NCBI GenBank assembly: GCA_035290065.1
Contig: DATDVD010000075.1
Location: 1 to 13,245 of the forward strand
DNA from: DATDVD01 sp035290065
GTDB lineage: Bacteria > Pseudomonadota > Gammaproteobacteria > Coxiellales > Coxiellaceae
DNA: 13,245 nucleotides
Reading direction: 5' to 3'
Made by a program: the position numbers and the translations under genes. The notes beneath the pieces are model-generated. The model worked only from the letters and a program-made list of their open reading frames with translations. It did no database searches and was not told the DNA's origin. Shown piece by piece: positions 6,922 to 10,308 of this stretch. The stretch's first letter is position 1. Each line of letters begins with the position of its first letter.

Positions 6922-7397
6922 TAAAATTCACCCCAATATTCGCCGTCTTCAACACACCCGCTGATTTGTGAATGAGCGATGGTTTTTAAACGCGTGGATA
7001 AATTATTACAGGCCTTTATCGGCAAATGTGGCAGAGTGATTTTAACATATTGGGGGTTGCTGCCTGGCGAAACTTCAATCACACCACTCCACGGATCTTG
7101 TGTAATATTGTTATTGGAGGGAATAAGGTCTGCATCAATTAATGCTTGCATGGAAATTGTTTGACTGTCGTTAATTTGAGTATCCTCAGAAAAATTCGGC
7201 TGATTCTGTGCTTTTAACCAGGTGTAACTCGCTTCCGTTAATAAATGAATTTGACTCAATGCACGAGACACTTTTCCATTTAAACTGCTAACGGAAAAAT
7301 AGCGAAAAGTCATTCCAAAAATTAATGCGATAATAGCAAGAGAGAGCATGAGTTCTAAAAGGCTAACGCCCGTTTGTTTGAAGAGAAACTTTTTCAT
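6921..7397 (-). CDS. Type IV prepilin-like protein
   Basis: 158 residues. A class III (prepilin) leader is clear: a short basic start MKKFLFKQTG, predicted cleavage after Gly10, then the hydrophobic helix VSLLELMLSLAIIALIFG with Glu at mature position 5, the hallmark residue for pilin assembly. Residue +1 is Val rather than Phe/Met. The globular part has the extended helix (residues 35-62), a middle segment with T-Q-D-P-W-S-G, and a pair of cysteines (130 and 148) that could close a C-terminal D-loop. It may be a major or minor pilin, or a type II secretion pseudopilin; the D-loop and length fit pilin somewhat better. The gene overlaps the end of prmC by 35 bp and its stop overlaps the rdgB start. 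It lies on the opposite strand to pilL-P, about 2 kb away. A partner prepilin peptidase must be elsewhere. Confidence 0.82.
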   Translation of the reverse strand: MKKFLFKQTGVSLLELMLSLAIIALIFGMTFRYFSVSSLNGKVSRALSQIHLLTEASYTWLKAQNQPNFSEDTQINDSQTISMQALIDADLIPSNNNITQDPWSGVIEVSPGSNPQYVKITLPHLPIKACNNLSTRLKTIAHSQISGCVEDGEYWGEF

Positions 7398-8220
7398 GAG
7401 GGAACTGTCCTACCGTAAAACGTTCGTGTTGTTGTAAGTCTTGATACGACATGATTTTATCATACTTTGCACGACCGAGAAGCAGGCGAACAGCAGCGGC
7501 TTGATGATAGCCATGTTCAAGGACTAACCAGCCGCCTGGCTTTAAATGCAACGGTGCCGTTTGAATAATGGTTTCAAGGTCGGCAAGACCTTCGTTGGAA
7601 GAGACTAAGGCTGTTAGTGGCTCAAATGATAGGTCAGCCAAATGCGGATCGTGAGGCGCAATATAAGGTGGATTGCTTACTATCACATCACAGCGTTCCG
7701 GAAGCGCCGTGCACCAATCGCTTTTTAGGAGGTGAATGTTGGAGAGAGAATAGTGATCCCTATTTTGTTTCGCAACCGACAGCGCTTTGTCTGATTGATC
7801 GAGGGCTAGGAGGGTCCAGTGAGGGCGTTCCAGAGCTAAAGCTATGGCAATGGCGCCCGATCCTGTGCCTAAGTCTGCGACTGTGAGGGGTTTTTCATCC
7901 CACTTTTCTAGGATCCATTCAATTAAATGTTCGGTTTCAGGCCGAGGAATTAATACATCGGGTGTAACTTTTAAACACATTTTCCAAAAATGTTGATAGC
8001 CTATTAAATAGGCCATTGGTTCGCCTTGCGCACGGCGTTCCACGAGAGCTTCAAAATGTATTTGATGTTCAGAGGAAATAGGGGCGTCTGAGTGAGTAAG
8101 TACGTATTCGCGTCTTTGTTGCAATACATGAGCGAGTAATAATTCAGCATCCAGCGAGAAAGTGGCGCTTTTAGGCTTTAAGTAGGCTTTAGATTGTTGA
8201 AGTAAGGATAAGAGTGTCAT
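7363..8220 (-). CDS. prmC: PrmC (HemK) release-factor glutamine N5-methyltransferase
   Basis: 285 residues from ATG 8220, the usual size; extending to an upstream ATG (8307) would add 29 residues that do not look like the family and would overlap coq7. The enzyme methylates the Gln of the GGQ motif in peptide chain release factors RF1 and RF2 using S-adenosylmethionine, in the cytoplasm. Seen: the N-terminal helical domain (1-75) ending in RRAQGEPMAYLIGYQHFW, DVLIPRPETE (88-97), SAM motif DLGTGSG (116-122), acidic D141 after the next strand, and the catalytic NPPY (183-186). The gene is commonly beside prfA; here it is instead first in a run with a prepilin gene and rdgB. There is no good Shine-Dalgarno sequence before the start, which lies only 10 bp from the divergent coq7 start. 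Confidence 0.97.
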   Translation of the reverse strand: MTLLSLLQQSKAYLKPKSATFSLDAELLLAHVLQQRREYVLTHSDAPISSEHQIHFEALVERRAQGEPMAYLIGYQHFWKMCLKVTPDVLIPRPETEHLIEWILEKWDEKPLTVADLGTGSGAIAIALALERPHWTLLALDQSDKALSVAKQNRDHYSLSNIHLLKSDWCTALPERCDVIVSNPPYIAPHDPHLADLSFEPLTALVSSNEGLADLETIIQTAPLHLKPGGWLVLEHGYHQAAAVRLLLGRAKYDKIMSYQDLQQHERFTVGQFPHEKVSLQTNGR

Positions 8221-8225
8221 ACCAT
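8197..8225 (+). promoter_or_regulatory. Candidate promoter for coq7 inside prmC
   Basis: TTGAAG (8197-8202) and TACCAT (8220-8225) are separated by 17 bp; each matches consensus at four of six positions. The start site would fall at about 8232, essentially on the coq7 ATG, predicting a leaderless transcript. This agrees with the lack of a Shine-Dalgarno sequence at normal spacing. Weak alone. Confidence 0.3.
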
Positions 8226-8234
8226 ACCGTATGA
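8217..8234. promoter_or_regulatory. Inverted repeat spanning both divergent start codons
   Basis: TCATAC-CATACC-GTATGA is a 6-bp inverted repeat with a 6-bp spacer. The left arm contains the complement of the prmC ATG (8218-8220) and the right arm contains the coq7 ATG (8231-8233). It could bind a dimeric regulator or fold in either mRNA. It is short enough to occur by chance, but its symmetry with the two starts is notable. Confidence 0.4.
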
Positions 8235-8236
8235 TA
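8231..8236 (-). promoter_or_regulatory. Candidate -10 element for prmC overlapping the coq7 start
   Basis: On the complement this reads TATCAT (5 of 6), 10 bp before the prmC ATG, giving a leader of only a few nucleotides. No clear -35 was found. It would overlap the coq7 start codon, so the two promoters would face and exclude each other. Confidence 0.25.
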
Positions 8237-8881
8237 TCAACCTTTAAGCGCCAGTACACGTTCAAAGATTTATTGCTGATTAAGGTAGAGAATAGCTTAA
8301 AAACCATAGCGGGTGACTATAAAAAAGGCCGGGATAATCCGGCTCATCGTATAAACGATATCCCTTTAACGAATGAAGAACGCCGGCGTGCGGGCAGTCT
8401 CATGCGTGTTAATCATACGGGCGAAGTCTGTGCCCAAGCCTTATATGAGGGGCAGATGTTAGTGGCTAGAAAGCCTGATGTGCGAGCTTTTCTTCAAAAA
8501 TCCGCCGAGGAAGAAACCGATCATCTGGCCTGGTGTCATGAACGTTTGAAAGAATTAGAAGCCCATCGCAGTTATTTAAATATTCTGTGGTATTGGAATG
8601 CTTTTTTGATTGGCGTGATAGCCGCATTAGCGGGGGATGCGTATAGCTTAGGTTTTGTCGAAGAAACGGAATGCCAAGTCGGCCAACATTTCCAGAACCA
8701 TTTTCAAAAACTTCCCGAAGATGATTTAAAAAGCCGCGCGATTTTGAACCAAATGTGCGAAGAGGAAGCTCATCACGGTCAATTAGCTCGAGAAATGGGT
8801 GCCACATCCCTGCCTTTTTTCATCAAGCCATTAATGAAAATCACTGCCCGCATTATGACTACCACGGCTTATTTTCTGTAA
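8231..8881 (+). CDS. coq7: Coq7-type demethoxyubiquinone hydroxylase
   Basis: 216 residues, normal for bacterial Coq7. It is a carboxylate-bridged di-iron monooxygenase that adds the last ring hydroxyl in ubiquinone synthesis, at the inner face of the cytoplasmic membrane. The ligands are visible in two-fold order: Glu65 in MRVNHTGEVCAQALY, the Glu95-x-x-His98 pair in EEETDHLAW, a Glu in VEETECQV (143-150), and Glu179-x-x-His182 in EEEAHHG. A short hydrophobic helix region (about 120-140) could aid membrane contact. The start fits homologues, where about eight residues precede the first conserved helix (D-L-L-L-I). Its presence means ubiquinone-based respiration and an oxygen-dependent hydroxylation step. 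No Shine-Dalgarno sequence is apparent; translation may be leaderless. The transporter gene follows after 53 bp. Confidence 0.95.
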   Translation: MISTFKRQYTFKDLLLIKVENSLKTIAGDYKKGRDNPAHRINDIPLTNEERRRAGSLMRVNHTGEVCAQALYEGQMLVARKPDVRAFLQKSAEEETDHLAWCHERLKELEAHRSYLNILWYWNAFLIGVIAALAGDAYSLGFVEETECQVGQHFQNHFQKLPEDDLKSRAILNQMCEEEAHHGQLAREMGATSLPFFIKPLMKITARIMTTTAYFL

Positions 8882-8910
8882 TTCCCTTCGATAAAATACA
8901 GGATTGTTTC

Positions 8911-8920
8911 TTTTTTTTTT
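8911..8920 (+). repeat. Poly-T tract before the transporter gene
   Basis: Ten consecutive T bases after GTTTC, inside the 53-bp coq7-transporter gap and 2 bp before a TATACT hexamer (8923-8928). Such homopolymers change length easily and would alter promoter spacing. No stem precedes the T-run, so it is not an intrinsic terminator. Confidence 0.6.
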
Positions 8921-8922
8921 CC

Positions 8923-8928
8923 TATACT
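8923..8928 (+). promoter_or_regulatory. Candidate -10 element for the transporter gene
   Basis: TATACT (5 of 6) lies 6 bp before the ATG at 8935, so a start site would fall on or next to the start codon. There is no ribosome site before this ATG, which fits a leaderless message. A -35 at standard spacing is not evident. Confidence 0.35.
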
Positions 8929-8934
8929 CCAAAA

Positions 8935-10218
8935 ATGACCAAGAGTGATAACTCCAGTACTCGATATCTCATTGTCGCTACCACGGCGGGATCGGTATTG
9001 GAGATGTATGATTTTGTGATTTATAGCTTTTTTGCCATTATTCTCGGGAAATTGTTCTTCCCCTCTCAGCAAGCTTTGGTGCAGTTGATTGCTACGTATG
9101 GCATTTTTGCCCTGGGTTATTTAGCGCGTCCCCTGGGTGGCATTATCTTTGGGCATATTGCAGATCGGTTTGGCCGGCGCAATGGGTTAGCTATTTCGGT
9201 GGTCAGCATGGGTATCCCTATTGTGGCGTTAGGGCTTTTACCCACCTATCAAAGCATTGGGATTTGGGCGCCCATTCTATTAACAGTGGTTCGTGTTTTT
9301 CAGGGACTTTCCGTAGGGGGGGAGTTCCCCAGTGCAGCTACTTTTTTAAGTGAACATGCACCGCCTTCCGAACGTGGGTTTGAAACGAGTTGGTTATTTT
9401 TTGGAATTAATGGCGGTATTTTACTGGCTTCTTTAGTGGGATACGTGGTCACAGAATCGTTTCATGCCAATCAAACGGCTTTATTAAGTTGGGGTTGGCG
9501 TATTCCGTTTTTATTAGGGGGTGTGTTAGCAGCTGTTGGGTATTACATTCGTCGAAACTTAGGTGAAACGCATGCCTTCCAAGAACTAAAATACAATAGA
9601 AGCATAGAAAAAATCCCTTTCATGTACGTGTTGCGGCATCATATGGGCGACACGCTAAAAGGATTTGGAGCCACCGCGGCGATGGCTTCTGCTATCAGCT
9701 TAATTTATTTGTATATGCCGACGTATTTAACCCAATTTGTTCATTTGCCGTTATCAACAGCCTTATTATTTAACGCGATTAATTTAGTGGTGTTAATTGT
9801 GATGCTGCCTATTATGGGAAAATGGTCCGATTATTTCAGTCGCCGAGTAGTGACGAGTATTGGGGGATTTTTACTGGTGTTTAATACGTATCCGTTTTTA
9901 TGGCTGATTAATTCCTTTTCTCATTCCCCCTATTTAATCTTGTGGGCGCTGTGCATGATGGGAGTATTTACGGCGTGTACATTAGGGCCTATAGCAGCGA
10001 TGTTGGCGGAATTATTTGCTACCAAGGCGCGTACCAGCGGGGTAGCGATTTCTTATAATTTAGGGGTGGGATTGTTCGGTGGATTAACGCCTATGGTTGT
10101 GACATGGCTGATTAAAATTACTAACAGCGTACATTCCCCCGCGATTTATATGATGATTACAGGTCTTATCACGGTGCTTTGTGCGGTGACTATCAAAGAA
10201 AAAGTCAAATCGTTTTAA
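8935..10218 (+). CDS. Major facilitator transporter, metabolite:H+ symporter (ProP/KgtP-like) family
   Basis: 427 residues from ATG 8935, the normal size. The same frame is open upstream into coq7, but the added 60 residues are coq7 sequence read in another frame and are not like the family. About twelve hydrophobic helices are seen. The MHS family marks are present: an N-terminal G-S-V-L-E-M-Y-D-F-V-I-Y segment (19-30) with the Asp in helix 1, the loop 2-3 signature GHIADRFGRRN (73-83), and R-V-F-Q-G-L-S-V-G-G-E-F (120-131) in helix 4. It should sit in the inner membrane and import a small organic solute with protons. Substrate (osmolyte, dicarboxylate, amino acid or other) cannot be told from sequence. 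Intracellular bacteria often keep several such importers. The coding end overlaps an AT-rich inverted repeat. Confidence 0.92.
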   Translation: MTKSDNSSTRYLIVATTAGSVLEMYDFVIYSFFAIILGKLFFPSQQALVQLIATYGIFALGYLARPLGGIIFGHIADRFGRRNGLAISVVSMGIPIVALGLLPTYQSIGIWAPILLTVVRVFQGLSVGGEFPSAATFLSEHAPPSERGFETSWLFFGINGGILLASLVGYVVTESFHANQTALLSWGWRIPFLLGGVLAAVGYYIRRNLGETHAFQELKYNRSIEKIPFMYVLRHHMGDTLKGFGATAAMASAISLIYLYMPTYLTQFVHLPLSTALLFNAINLVVLIVMLPIMGKWSDYFSRRVVTSIGGFLLVFNTYPFLWLINSFSHSPYLILWALCMMGVFTACTLGPIAAMLAELFATKARTSGVAISYNLGVGLFGGLTPMVVTWLIKITNSVHSPAIYMMITGLITVLCAVTIKEKVKSF

Positions 10219-10225
10219 AAACGAT
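10209..10225 (+). terminator. Weak AT-rich hairpin at the transporter stop codon
   Basis: ATCGTTTT-A-AAAACGAT is a perfect 8-bp inverted repeat around the TAA, followed by CTTTATCCTTTCC. As RNA, about 7 bp can pair. Low GC and an interrupted T-run make it a poor intrinsic terminator, so read-through towards the next gene is possible. Confidence 0.35.
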
Positions 10226-10250
10226 CTTTATCCTTTCCTCTGTTATTTCA

Positions 10251-10279
10251 TTGTAGATTTTTAATTTTAGGCCTAAAAT
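10251..10279 (+). promoter_or_regulatory. Promoter of the large right-hand gene
   Basis: TTGTAG (10251-10256; the TTG core matches) and TAAAAT (10274-10279, 5 of 6) are exactly 17 bp apart. Predicted start about 10286, giving a 23-nt leader with a strong GGAGG. The -10 lies within a perfect 16-bp palindrome. No activator site could be named. Confidence 0.5.
10264..10279. promoter_or_regulatory. Perfect 16-bp palindrome overlapping the -10 (possible operator)
   Basis: ATTTTAGGCCTAAAAT is fully self-complementary with no spacer. A location across spacer and -10 is typical of a repressor site for a dimeric regulator. It does not resemble the direct-repeat PmrA site known from Legionella and Coxiella effector promoters. 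Confidence 0.5.
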
Positions 10280-10280
10280 G

Positions 10281-10308
10281 CCTCCCCGATTAAGGTGGAG
10301 GAATTTTT
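10281..10308 (+). promoter_or_regulatory. Hairpin that pairs with the ribosome site, followed by T5
   Basis: CCTCC (10281-10285) is complementary to GGAGG (10297-10301), with two inner C-G pairs possible, and AATTTTT follows up to the ATG. Read from upstream, the structure could act as a weak terminator for the transporter transcript or hide the ribosome site of the next gene. A transcript starting at about 10286 lacks the CCTCC arm and leaves the site free. Confidence 0.5.

Noticed and set aside
8221..8307. Longer PrmC start giving 314 residues
   Set aside because: The extra 29 residues do not resemble PrmC N-termini and would overlap coq7. ATG 8220 gives the normal length.
8755..8934. Longer transporter start inside coq7
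   Set aside because: The added 60 residues are coq7 sequence in another frame, are not hydrophobic in the family pattern, and would overlap coq7 by 127 bp.
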